Of a stretch of DNA of 34,112 nucleotides, positions 15,985-23,541 are shown piece after piece. Positions within the stretch are counted from its first letter, which is position 1; every line of letters begins with the position of its first letter. Made by a program: the position numbers and the translations under genes. The notes under the pieces are model-generated. The model was not told where the DNA came from, did not search any database, and saw only the letters and a list, made by a program, of their open reading frames with translations. The DNA is from Thermoanaerobaculales bacterium (lineage in GTDB: Bacteria; Acidobacteriota; Thermoanaerobaculia; Thermoanaerobaculales; Sulfomarinibacteraceae): contig JAIOSJ010000269.1 of the NCBI GenBank assembly GCA_021107705.1, positions 1 through 34,112 of the forward strand, in the 5' to 3' direction.

Positions 15985-16229
15985 TCGTGCCGGTTTTTCG
16001 TTATCGATCCGTCGAAGAGATGCCGCCCCCCTGGCGGGACGCCAACGACCCTGGGAACCTCCGAAACGTCGCTTTGATGATGGCTTTCTATGCTCGTATG
16101 ACTCCCGATACCGGTCGTCCACGTGGCGTTCGAAAGTTCAAGACGATCGAGGAGGCCAACGCGGATGGTGGAGATCCGTATCGAATGGAGCGTCTCAGCC
16201 GAGAGTCACCCCTGCGATATCGGCCTTGA
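15981..16229 (+). CDS. Small partner protein of the nucleotidyltransferase (82 residues)
   Basis: An 82-residue protein starting MIVPVFRYRSVEEMPPPW. The opening RYRSVEEMPPPWR and the later VRKFKTIEEANAD look like two similar strand-helix units (a F-K/R-S/T-I/V-E-E pattern). Such small proteins are found beside nucleotidyltransferases in other genomes as far as I can recall. Strong GAGGAGGG lies at the overlap with the upstream stop, so translation is coupled. No DNA-binding motif or membrane span is visible. An antitoxin or substrate-like role is inferred from context only. Confidence 0.75.
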   Translation: MIVPVFRYRSVEEMPPPWRDANDPGNLRNVALMMAFYARMTPDTGRPRGVRKFKTIEEANADGGDPYRMERLSRESPLRYRP

Positions 16230-16631
16230 GGGTCTCACGGATGTACTGAGCACTTGCTCCCCTGAGTGTTTTCCTCGTCTTTTCGAAGGCGAAGCCGCCA
16301 AGCTTCGCCAGTCGTCCAGCCTCTGCTACCGAGTTTTGGTGGACCCTGTTATCTATTACATCTTTCAAACAAGGAACGAGCAGGGATGTGAGCAGGATTC
16401 GACGGAAAGTCGGCTGGACTCGGGCAAGAGTGAGAAGAGTGAGCAACCTTCCCGTATGTGGCCCGGTTTGAATCACCGGCCTTCTGGTGCACCTGGCGGG
16501 TGCACCGGCGTCGGATGAAGAATAAGACAGTGTCCCTTTTAAAATCTCCCTTCGCAGGTGCTCCCGAAGGTCGGGGTTCAAATCCAGACCGACCCTTGGC
16601 GACCCCGGAGAAACACCGTACCCTGAACTCG
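16230..16631. other. Non-coding stretch after the nucleotidyltransferase module
   Basis: Contains the dispersed motif at 16518-16543 and two short T-arm-like pieces (CCGGTTTGAATCACCGG near 16461 and GGTTCAAATCC near 16575). Neither folds into a full tRNA by eye. No gene is supported on either strand. Confidence 0.5.
16518..16543 (+). repeat. Dispersed AAGAATATGACAGTGTCCC-type motif, copy 4
   Basis: Reads AAGAATAAGACAGTGTCCC then TTTTAAA, one base off the copy at 10563 across the 26 positions. It is the last copy before the conserved ATP-grasp/miaA block. Confidence 0.68.
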
Positions 16632-17828
16632 ATGTCTCGTGAATTCTGGTGGAACGCGGATTTTGACCTCGCCCTGCAACCGGGATGGAAAGCTTCGTCT
16701 GAGCCCGGGCTCGGAGCACAGATCCGCGAATTGGGTCACCATGCCCTTTTAGCGGCCTCGCCCGACGATTCAGTACTCCTTGCCCAAGCGCCGCCAGAGG
16801 GCTTTCTCTCCTATCTCGTGCAAAACGGTCTCGAGCCACCGAAAACATCCATCCTGCCCGAACTTCGTCCTGCAGCGGAATTCACACCGTACGGGTGGAG
16901 CCCTCAGGCCGTTGCCCTCAGAGGGCGCTATGACTACCCCTCTCCCCATCCGAAGATGGAAATCATCCGCCGGGTCAACTCCCGGATTTTCGGGCACGAG
17001 CTGGAACGCGACGCCTTCGCCTCACCCACGCCGAGGGGGTCGTTCTCCACTGTCGATGAGTTGGTCTCGATTCTCGCCGACGAACCCGAATGGCCTCACG
17101 GTTGGGTCGTCAAGACGATGCACGGCAACGCAGCCCTCGGCAACCGGAAGATCCGCAGCCGAAAGCCGACAAAGGAAGACCATACCTGGCTTTCGGGCGC
17201 CCTTGTGAGGGGAGAGATGGTCCTCGAGAGGTGGCTGCCGAGGGAGGTGGATATGTGCGCGGTATTTGAAGTGACCGAAAGCGGAGCCGTCACTGCCCCG
17301 CGACTCCACGAGACCATCCACACGGCTGAGGGTGGTTTCATCGGCGCCCTTTTCGATCCCGACTCCACCTGGCTCAGGCCCTGGCGCGAGGAATTATCCA
17401 CCCATGCCCTCAAGATCGGGTCGGCTCTGGCGGGGGAGGGATATTTCGGCCCGGTCTGCATCGACGCTCTGGTCTGGAGGAAGAACAACCGCCTGCAGCT
17501 GCGACCCCTGGTGGAAATCAACGCCCGCCGCCACGTCTCCGAAGGCTGGGCCCGCTTGGCCCGAGAATGGGGCGGATGCGTGTACGGCCGTTTCTTCTCG
17601 GCGCGGAAGCTGCGGCTGCCCCAAGGCTATAGGGAGTTCCACGAGGCCCTCGGCGGGGACGCATGGGACCGCCGATCACGCCATGGAGCACTGCTCACCT
17701 CCCCTCTCTCATTCGAGGATCAGGGCCATCGCCGCAGGCCACGAAAATTGAGCGTTCTCTTTCGCGGCTCAGGCAGAGATGAGGTCATGGCGATGGAAGA
17801 ACGTTTTCGGGATTTATTCGAACGATGA
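16632..17828 (+). CDS. ATP-grasp-like protein of unknown substrate
   Basis: A 398-residue protein. Features of the ATP-grasp fold include HGWVVKTMHGNAALGNRKI (lysine and Gly-rich nucleotide loop, near residue 160), MVLERWLPREVDMCAVFEV (central strand with the acidic hinge) and GPVCIDALVW followed by LRPLVEINARRHVS, where D, E and N would bind Mg-ATP. This enzyme class forms acyl-phosphate intermediates to make amide or thioester bonds. The frame is open upstream of 16632, but that portion runs through the dispersed motif; MSREFWWNADFD is the natural opening. It overlaps miaA by 4 bp (ATGA). The substrate and pathway are not recognised. Confidence 0.72.
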   Translation: MSREFWWNADFDLALQPGWKASSEPGLGAQIRELGHHALLAASPDDSVLLAQAPPEGFLSYLVQNGLEPPKTSILPELRPAAEFTPYGWSPQAVALRGRYDYPSPHPKMEIIRRVNSRIFGHELERDAFASPTPRGSFSTVDELVSILADEPEWPHGWVVKTMHGNAALGNRKIRSRKPTKEDHTWLSGALVRGEMVLERWLPREVDMCAVFEVTESGAVTAPRLHETIHTAEGGFIGALFDPDSTWLRPWREELSTHALKIGSALAGEGYFGPVCIDALVWRKNNRLQLRPLVEINARRHVSEGWARLAREWGGCVYGRFFSARKLRLPQGYREFHEALGGDAWDRRSRHGALLTSPLSFEDQGHRRRPRKLSVLFRGSGRDEVMAMEERFRDLFER

Positions 17829-18760
17829 AAAAATCTCTCAAGCTCGTGGCAATCGTTGGACCGACAGCGACCGGCAAGACCCGTCTCGGGGTTGAATTGG
17901 CTCATCGCCTCGGTTCCCAAATCTTGTCCGCAGATTCTCGCCAGGTCTACAGGGGCCTTGATCTTGGGACCGGAAAAGACCTGGCCGACTACAGTAAGGT
18001 TGAACCTCCCGTGCCCTATCACCTCATCGACGTCGCAGAGCCCAGCGACATCTACACCCTCTTTGACTACCAGAGGGACTGTTTCGCCGTTCTTCGTAAA
18101 CTGGCGTTGGAGACTACCTTTGGTTCCGGCGAGGTGCCGCTGGTCATGGTGGGCGGCAGCGGCCTGTACATCGAAGCTGTGCTGCAACAATACGCCCTGG
18201 CCGACGTCGCCGAAGATCCCGCCCTGAGACAGAGGCTGGCCCATCTCTCGATCGAAGAACTCAGGGATCGTTTGCGACGCGAGGCGCCTGATCAGTTCGA
18301 ACGCACCGACACCTCGAGCCGACGACGTCTCATCCGCGGCCTCGAAATCGCAGCCGCATCCGCTCGAGGACCCGTGATTTCGACCGAGCCCCTCGGCCTC
18401 GACCTTGATGTCAGAGTCGTCGGAATTGACGTCGATCGGAAGACCCTCAGGTCTCGAATCGCGACTCGTCTCGCTGAGCGTCTCCAAGCCGGCATGGTCA
18501 ACGAGGTTCGAGACCTGCTTGAGGGTGGTCTGCCCCGATCCCGACTCGAAAGCCTCGGCCTGGAGTACCGCGCGGTCGGCGCCTTCCTCGCCGGCAGGAG
18601 GACCTACCAAGGCATGGTGCGCGATCTCAATATTCGGATCGGCCAATTCGCCAAACGCCAGCAGACATGGTTCCGCGGCATGGCCCGGCGCGGGTTGGAT
18701 GTCACGTGGGTCGAACCAGGGGACATCCACCAGCTCATTCACCTGACCGAGGGGTGGTGA
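17825..18760 (+). CDS. miaA: tRNA dimethylallyltransferase
   Basis: A 311-residue enzyme that transfers a dimethylallyl group to N6 of adenosine 37 in tRNAs reading UNN codons, the first step toward ms2i6A. The P-loop GPTATGKT is at 12-19. The substrate-recognition stretch ILSADSRQVYRGLDLGTGK follows, then VPYHLIDVAEPSDIYTLFDY and the MVGGSGLYIEAVL motif. The C-terminal RQQTWFRGM tRNA-contacting element is present and the length is normal. Start ATG 17825 overlaps the ATP-grasp gene stop. No miaB or hfq partner is nearby. Confidence 0.96.
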   Translation: MKKSLKLVAIVGPTATGKTRLGVELAHRLGSQILSADSRQVYRGLDLGTGKDLADYSKVEPPVPYHLIDVAEPSDIYTLFDYQRDCFAVLRKLALETTFGSGEVPLVMVGGSGLYIEAVLQQYALADVAEDPALRQRLAHLSIEELRDRLRREAPDQFERTDTSSRRRLIRGLEIAAASARGPVISTEPLGLDLDVRVVGIDVDRKTLRSRIATRLAERLQAGMVNEVRDLLEGGLPRSRLESLGLEYRAVGAFLAGRRTYQGMVRDLNIRIGQFAKRQQTWFRGMARRGLDVTWVEPGDIHQLIHLTEGW

Positions 18761-18816
18761 ACGGTATCCTCAGAACCTATCTTTAGGGGTAGAGAGCAAT
18801 CTCTTGGAGGTGCGTC

Positions 18817-18930
18817 ATGAATACGGACCTTTCGGTTTCCGCCCACCCCGCCGAAGCACGAATGATGCTGAGTCATTCGACATGGTTCTCGACATTTCGA
18901 CCTTCGGAAAAGACACGACCGTCGCCCTGA
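18817..18930 (+). CDS. Possible small ORF (37 residues)
   Basis: An ATG with a well-placed GGAGG (18806-18810, 6 bases away) opens 37 codons beginning MNTDLSVSAHPAEARMM. A different frame through the same DNA encodes FDMVLDISTFGKDTTVALIH and RALEAKGLV before TAG at 18963-18965, which looks more protein-like. The site may be a frameshifted small gene rather than an intact one. No family is recognised. Confidence 0.25.
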   Translation: MNTDLSVSAHPAEARMMLSHSTWFSTFRPSEKTRPSP

Positions 18931-18988
18931 TCCACCGAGCCCTCGAAGCGAAGGGGCTTGTTTAGGCTGTCAGCTGTCGGCTTAACCG

Positions 18989-19194
18989 TTTGCAAAGCTC
19001 CCAGAGATAGCCACAAAAAGGCAAAAAAAAGAAACCAATAGGACTGCTGTGGTTGCGTTGTGAAACTCGGGTCGGGCAATCGCGCTCCAGTTCCGTATCC
19101 AGGGATCTTGACCTCTTTGACCCTTTTGACTCTTATGACCCTATCTTCGTGCCATTTTGTGCCTTTTTGTGGCTATTTCTTGGAGTGTTGCAAT
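18989..19194. repeat. Intergenic palindromic (MITE-like) repeat, copy B
   Basis: About 206 bp with clear terminal inverted repeats of ~35 bp. Left: TTTGCAAAGCTCC, then TAGCCACAAAAAGGC. Right, read on the minus strand: ATTGCAACACTCC, then TAGCCACAAAAAGGC. The core has CGCTCCAGTTCCGTATCCAG and a 9-base tandem (CTCTTTGAC, CCTTTTGAC, TCTTATGAC). The ends and core match copy A at 2551-2852. It lies between miaA and the ECF sigma gene and encodes no protein. Confidence 0.75.
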
Positions 19195-19278
19195 ATGCTA
19201 TCAACACAGCTGTAAAATCGGAGTCGCGTTTCCAGTTGCTTCTAAACCTTTTCCCGCACTCCCGTATCCAAGCTATTG

Positions 19279-19863
19279 ATGGACGCGATGGAGATTCACG
19301 AGCAGTACGGACCCGGCAATGGCAGAATTGATCATGCTGTGATTGATGATCGACTGCTCGTTCGCCGGGCCCAACGGGGAGATAGGGACGCTTTTGAAGC
19401 CCTGTATCACGCCCATTGCCGCCGAATCTACGCCCTCTGCCTTCGCTTGGCGGCACGACCGGCGGACGCCGAGGACCTGTCCCAGGAGACCTTCGTCCGG
19501 GCGTGGCGCGCCCTGGGCTCTTTCAGGGCAGAGTCCTCTTTCGCGACCTGGATTCATCGGGTGGCCATCAACACCGTTCTGGCTCATTTCCGCCGAAAGG
19601 AGAGCCGACCGGATTTTGACGGAGACACTCTCGACAACGTAACTCCATTTCACGCTGCCACGGGGGGAGGTCAATCTGCAACGGCGGTTGACCTTGAACG
19701 AGCCATTGCCGGCCTGCCCACCGGCGCCCGAACGGTCTTCGTTCTGCACGATGTCGAAGGTTATCGTCATCGAGAGATCTCCGAGATGACCGGGTTGGCG
19801 GAGGGCACGTCGAAGGCCCATCTTCACCGGGCACGGCGACTACTGCGGGAGAAATTACGATGA
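19279..19863 (+). CDS. ECF RNA polymerase sigma factor (RpoE-like)
   Basis: A 194-residue group IV sigma factor. Region 2 runs from LLVRRAQRGDRDAFEALY through DAEDLSQETFVRAWRAL to FATWIHRVAINTVL. Region 4 is AIAGLPTGARTVFVLHDVEGYRHREISEMTGL (shown as adjoining helices), then EGTSKAHLHRARRLLREKL. No long C-terminal extension is present. Possible starts are TTG 19276, ATG 19279 and ATG 19288, with no strong ribosome site to decide. The TGA overlaps the anti-sigma ATG (ATGA). It probably drives its own operon, including the DUF4097 gene, in response to an envelope signal (inference from gene order). Confidence 0.93.
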   Translation: MDAMEIHEQYGPGNGRIDHAVIDDRLLVRRAQRGDRDAFEALYHAHCRRIYALCLRLAARPADAEDLSQETFVRAWRALGSFRAESSFATWIHRVAINTVLAHFRRKESRPDFDGDTLDNVTPFHAATGGGQSATAVDLERAIAGLPTGARTVFVLHDVEGYRHREISEMTGLAEGTSKAHLHRARRLLREKLR

Positions 19864-20507
19864 AAGACTGCGAATACATTCGCCAATTGCTGGATGAGGT
19901 CATCGACGAGTACCTGAGTGCCGACCGCATAGCCGAGATCGACCATCACCTTGAACAATGCCGTCCCTGTCGCGATCAACTGCAGGCTTTGAGAGAAATC
20001 CGCAAAGCCGCTTCCCGTCTCCCCGGCGAACTGGACCCACCCCGAGATCTCTGGCCGGGAATCAATGCCCATCTGCACCAAAGGCCTACTTCAGGTCGGA
20101 GAACCCACCGCTTGGCCTGGGCTGCTGCGCTCGTGCTGGCAGCCACAGCGAGCCTGCTGTGGGACGGACACCACCGACCGGCGACGCCTACTCATGCCGT
20201 AAGTCAAACGAGATCGTATGGGGCCGCAACCGCACACCATGAGACCACAAGCCTCGCCGAGGTACGCGCCAGTTATAGAAATGCGCGCACTGAACTACTG
20301 AACGTCATCGACTCCCGCCGGTCCGGCCTGGCGCCCGAAACCCTTGAAGTCATCACCAAAAACATGGTTTTGATCGACAACGCCATCTTCGAGATCGAAA
20401 GTGCATTGGAGGCGGCTCCCGGAGAAGAACGGCTCGACCGGCAGCTGCTCATGGCCTACAACCAACAGATCGAATTGCTTCGATGGGCTGCACGTCTGTC
20501 CGCCTAA
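19860..20507 (+). CDS. Zinc-finger anti-sigma factor with one membrane span
   Basis: A 215-residue protein. The N-terminal ZAS-type domain has the H-x3-C-x2-C pattern in DHHLEQCRPCRDQL (residues ~28-41), with C4 as a probable fourth ligand. One membrane segment lies at ~84-101 (AWAAALVLAATASLLW). The periplasmic part has a helical, coiled-coil-like tail (SLAEVRASYRNARTELL, then NMVLIDNAIFEIESAL). It should bind the sigma factor encoded immediately upstream (4-bp overlap) and release it on an envelope signal. The DUF4097 gene follows 20 bp later with its own AAGGAGAAA site. Confidence 0.88.
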   Translation: MKDCEYIRQLLDEVIDEYLSADRIAEIDHHLEQCRPCRDQLQALREIRKAASRLPGELDPPRDLWPGINAHLHQRPTSGRRTHRLAWAAALVLAATASLLWDGHHRPATPTHAVSQTRSYGAATAHHETTSLAEVRASYRNARTELLNVIDSRRSGLAPETLEVITKNMVLIDNAIFEIESALEAAPGEERLDRQLLMAYNQQIELLRWAARLSA

Positions 20508-20527
20508 GCAAAAACAAAGGAGAAATC

Positions 20528-21409
20528 ATGAGAAACAAAGTATCTGCACTGACCTTCACAATCCTGCTCTTGGCTTTCGCGGCCTTCGCCGGCACCCCGG
20601 TGAATGAGAGCCGATCCGTCGATCCGAATGGGACGGTGAGCATTTCCAACATCGCCGGGCTCATTGAGGTCCAGGGCTGGGACCGCGCCGAAGTCCAGGT
20701 CACGGGAACCCTCGCAGACGGGGTCGAAAAACTGGAGTTCGAAGTCTCCGGAACTCACACCAAGATCAACGTCAAATACCCCAGAAGATCAAAAAACATC
20801 GAGGGTTCCTCCATCACCGTAATGGTTCCTGTCGCCTCAACTGTCGAGGCCCAGGGAGTCAGCGCAGACATCACCGCCACCGGATTACGAGGTGAGTTGG
20901 ATCTGGAAAGCGTGAGCGGCGATATCGAAGTAGGTGTGGGACCTGCGGTGATTGATGCGGAGAGCGTCAGCGGTGATATCACCCTTGACCTCGCGCCAGA
21001 TCGAACCGAACTGGCAACCGTCAGTGGGGATATCGTGGTCAAAGATGTGGGCGGCCGCATCGAGGCTGCATCCGTGAGCGGAGATGTCCGAATTGAAGGA
21101 GGGATGCTTGATGGTGGAGAATTTGAAACCGTCAGCGGCGACCTGTGGGTCTCGGCCGATCTCGGCAACGGCAGTCTCGAAATGGAGAGCATGAGCGGTG
21201 ATCTGACGCTCGAGGTACCGGGCTCCATCAGCGCGGACTTCGATGTGGAGACCTTTTCCGGCTCCATTCATAACGACCTCAGCGGTGATCGGCCGAGCCG
21301 CACTTCCAAATACACACCCGGCGAAGAACTCTCGTTCTCGATCGGATCAGGCGGCCTTCGGATCAATCTTTCAACCTTCAGCGGTTCGATAAAATTGACC
21401 CAAAAATAG
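20528..21409 (+). CDS. Exported DUF4097-type beta-repeat protein
   Basis: A 293-residue protein with a signal peptide (VSALTFTILLLAFAAFA, cut near residue 21). The body is a ladder of ~20-residue beta repeats carrying the SVSGDI/TVSGDL/TFSGSI hallmark at least seven times (ESVSGDIEV, ESVSGDITL, ATVSGDIVV, ASVSGDVRI, ETVSGDLWV, ESMSGDLTL, ETFSGSIHN). DUF4097 repeats form beta-solenoids; the function is unknown, though members are often governed by ECF or LytTR systems. The ATG at 20528 has AAGGAG 5 bases upstream. It is the third gene of the sigma/anti-sigma operon and its most likely effector. Confidence 0.88.
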   Translation: MRNKVSALTFTILLLAFAAFAGTPVNESRSVDPNGTVSISNIAGLIEVQGWDRAEVQVTGTLADGVEKLEFEVSGTHTKINVKYPRRSKNIEGSSITVMVPVASTVEAQGVSADITATGLRGELDLESVSGDIEVGVGPAVIDAESVSGDITLDLAPDRTELATVSGDIVVKDVGGRIEAASVSGDVRIEGGMLDGGEFETVSGDLWVSADLGNGSLEMESMSGDLTLEVPGSISADFDVETFSGSIHNDLSGDRPSRTSKYTPGEELSFSIGSGGLRINLSTFSGSIKLTQK

Positions 21410-21424
21410 GGCAATCGACAGGAG

Positions 21425-21458
21425 AAAAAACGGCGCGGTCCACCCGCGCCGTTTTTTT
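21425..21458. terminator. Rho-independent terminator, probably bidirectional
   Basis: An A6 run, then CGGCGCGG (21431-21438), loop TCCAC and CCGCGCCG (21444-21451), then T7. It lies between the convergent ends of the DUF4097 gene and the RNase E/G gene and can serve both strands. Confidence 0.9.
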
Positions 21459-21524
21459 GGCGGTATCGTACGGATTCAGACCGTGAGGAGGATCTCGGAG
21501 TTGTCGCAGCGGGGTTGAAATTGA

Positions 21525-23492
21525 TCAGTAGGCGAATGGATCGTCTTCCGAGGCTGGTCCGACTTCATTAACCAGGGAATTCTCCTTCTTGACCGTTTCC
21601 CCTTTTTCGGATTTTGTTTCTTCGGTCTTCGGCTTCTTGGATCGGCGAGGCCGACGGCGGCGGCGAGAGGGTTTTGCAGCAGCCTTTTCGTCTGCCGAAG
21701 GACTGTCTTCATCGGAAGGACCCGCCACAACGGGACTCTCAACATCTTTCACCTCGGGGCTCTCCTCGGCTTTCCCTTCAATCCCTTCGCCCTCCGTTTT
21801 CTTCAGCGTCGTCTTCTTACGACTCCGTCCGCCACGCCGACGGCGGCGGCGAGAGGATTTTGGCGCCTCTTCCGAGGAGGCTTGGTCCTCTTGCACATCC
21901 GCGATCGATTCATCCAAAAGATCGGCGTCGACAGATTTCCCGCCGGCACTGTCCGCGAGATCGGCAGCAGTCACCGCTGCCTCAATCGGGGCGACATCGA
22001 GCGATCCCTTCTTCTCCTCACGCTGGATCCAGGACACCCGTTCCTCGGACCGGTGCAAGCCGGAGGCAGCAATCACCTCGATATGCAGCTCAAACTCCCT
22101 TTCGAGGGCGGCAATCTCCTGTCTCCGCTCGTTCTGGAAGGCGTCGGCAAGTTCCGGATGGAGTTCGATTCGCGCACCCGCGAGCCTTTTGGATGCAGCC
22201 CTCGTTTCGATGCGTCTCAGGAGATTCAGACCGACCAACTCGGAGCTGGCGATGGTTCCGCTGCCCTCACAGGTCGGACACGGACGGTGACTGCGTAAAC
22301 TCAAGGCCTTCTTGATGCGCTGCCGATTGATCTCCAGGAGACCATTGGGAGAAATCTTACTGACCGTGAAACGGGCCTTGTCCACTTTCATGGAGTCTCG
22401 CAAGGTTTTCTCGACGTCTTTATTGTTCTTGGACGCTCGCATGTCGATGAAATCAACCACCAGCAGGCCACCGATGTCCCGCAGCCGCAACTGGCGGGCC
22501 ACTGCCCGGGCCGCCTCAAGGTTGGTATTGAGGGCGTTTTCCTCCTGGTTTGCGCCCCGGGTTCCACGCCCGGAATTGACGTCGATAGCCGTGAGGGCCT
22601 CGGTGCCGTCGATGACGATTGATCCTCCCGAAGGCAGAGAGACAGTCCTCTGGTAAATGCAATCGATCTGTTCTTCAAGCTGAAAGTGGCTGAACAACGG
22701 CATTCGGTCGGTATAGCGAACGAGCCGGGTCTTGGCGCGTGGCATGAAGCTGGCCATGTAACCCTTTGCCTTCGCAAAGACCTGGTCATCGTCTACCAGG
22801 ACTTCGGTGATCGAACTGTCGAGATGATCACGCAGGGCCTGAACCACCAGATCCTGATCCGAATACAGGAGTTTCGTACCCTTCCCGGTGGAAGCCTCTT
22901 TCTTGATCTTCTTCCAAAGACGATGGATGGCATTCAAGTCCCGATTCAGGGTTGCCTTGGGCTGATCGAGGGCATTGGTGCGGACAATGACCCCCACATC
23001 TTCGGGCAGATTCATCGAGGCGATCTTCTCCTTGGCCGCCTTGCGGACCTCGTCGTCCTCGGTACGCCTTGACACACCACGCACATCATCGAAGGGCATC
23101 ACGACCAAATACCGTCCCGCAAGACTGACATTGGTCGTGACCTGGGCGCCCTTGTGAGCAATCGGGTCGCGGGTCACCTGAACGGTGATCGCCCTTCCCC
23201 TTTCGAGAATGTTTTCTATTCGGGGTCTTTTCCCGTCGCCCGCCGGTTTGCGGTGCATCGCCTGCGGCACGACATCGTCGGCACGAAGCAGAGCATCTTT
23301 GCCGGTCCCAATATCGACGAAGGCCGCCTCCAAAGCAGGGCGTACGTTGACGACGATTCCACGGTAGATATTGCCTTTGGTCAGACCGCTTTCGACTGCG
23401 GCGACCTCAAAGCTTTCCAGAGTTTTTTCTTGAATAATTGCAACTCGAACCTCTTCCGGTCGAGTCGCGTTAATGAGCATTTTGCGGGCCAT
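21525..23492 (-). CDS. rng: Ribonuclease E/G
   Basis: A 655-residue endoribonuclease for RNA decay and rRNA processing. The N-terminal S1-like domain is at ~37-120 (GNIYRGIVVNVRPALEAAFVDIG). The catalytic DNase-I-like region carries IDGTEALTAIDVNSG and LLVVDFIDMR, the two Mg-binding aspartate regions. The zinc-link is CPTCEGSG near residue 408. The C-terminal ~130 residues are an acidic/basic tail with two similar arginine blocks (SSRRRRRRGGRSRKK and SRRRRRPRRSKKPK), likely RNA- or partner-binding. The length lies between RNase G (~490) and E. coli RNase E (1061), so the E/G distinction is open. GGAGG sits 5 bases before the ATG. It follows fabH by 48 bp. Confidence 0.93.
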   Translation of the reverse strand: MARKMLINATRPEEVRVAIIQEKTLESFEVAAVESGLTKGNIYRGIVVNVRPALEAAFVDIGTGKDALLRADDVVPQAMHRKPAGDGKRPRIENILERGRAITVQVTRDPIAHKGAQVTTNVSLAGRYLVVMPFDDVRGVSRRTEDDEVRKAAKEKIASMNLPEDVGVIVRTNALDQPKATLNRDLNAIHRLWKKIKKEASTGKGTKLLYSDQDLVVQALRDHLDSSITEVLVDDDQVFAKAKGYMASFMPRAKTRLVRYTDRMPLFSHFQLEEQIDCIYQRTVSLPSGGSIVIDGTEALTAIDVNSGRGTRGANQEENALNTNLEAARAVARQLRLRDIGGLLVVDFIDMRASKNNKDVEKTLRDSMKVDKARFTVSKISPNGLLEINRQRIKKALSLRSHRPCPTCEGSGTIASSELVGLNLLRRIETRAASKRLAGARIELHPELADAFQNERRQEIAALEREFELHIEVIAASGLHRSEERVSWIQREEKKGSLDVAPIEAAVTAADLADSAGGKSVDADLLDESIADVQEDQASSEEAPKSSRRRRRRGGRSRKKTTLKKTEGEGIEGKAEESPEVKDVESPVVAGPSDEDSPSADEKAAAKPSRRRRRPRRSKKPKTEETKSEKGETVKKENSLVNEVGPASEDDPFAY

Positions 23493-23516
23493 GGGCCCTC
23501 CATTTCTAATTTCAGA

Positions 23517-23541
23517 AGGAGCGCCGAGCGCTCCTGTTTTT
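23517..23541 (+). promoter_or_regulatory. Strong hairpin between fabH and RNase E/G genes
   Basis: An 8-bp perfect stem AGGAGCGC (23517-23524) / GCGCTCCT (23528-23535) with a 3-base loop. It is followed by GTTTTT on the plus strand only, so it would terminate antisense (plus) transcripts. On the mRNA strand it sits in the 5' leader of the RNase gene, 25 bases before the ATG. Confidence 0.5.

Noticed and set aside
16455-16595. Two tRNA T-arm-like pieces (a CCGGT/ACCGG stem with loop TTGAATC; GGTTCAAATCC near 16575)
   Set aside because: The second piece's T-stem mispairs, and no acceptor, D-arm or anticodon arm can be assembled for either. At most these are decayed fragments.
16195-16848. 217-codon open frame on the minus strand
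   Set aside because: It runs through the dispersed motif and the ATP-grasp gene start, has no ribosome site and resembles no family.
21640-21860. Two similar CGACGGCGGCGGCGAGAGG-type blocks
   Set aside because: They encode the two arginine-rich segments in the RNase E/G tail; they are a coding repeat, not a mobile element.
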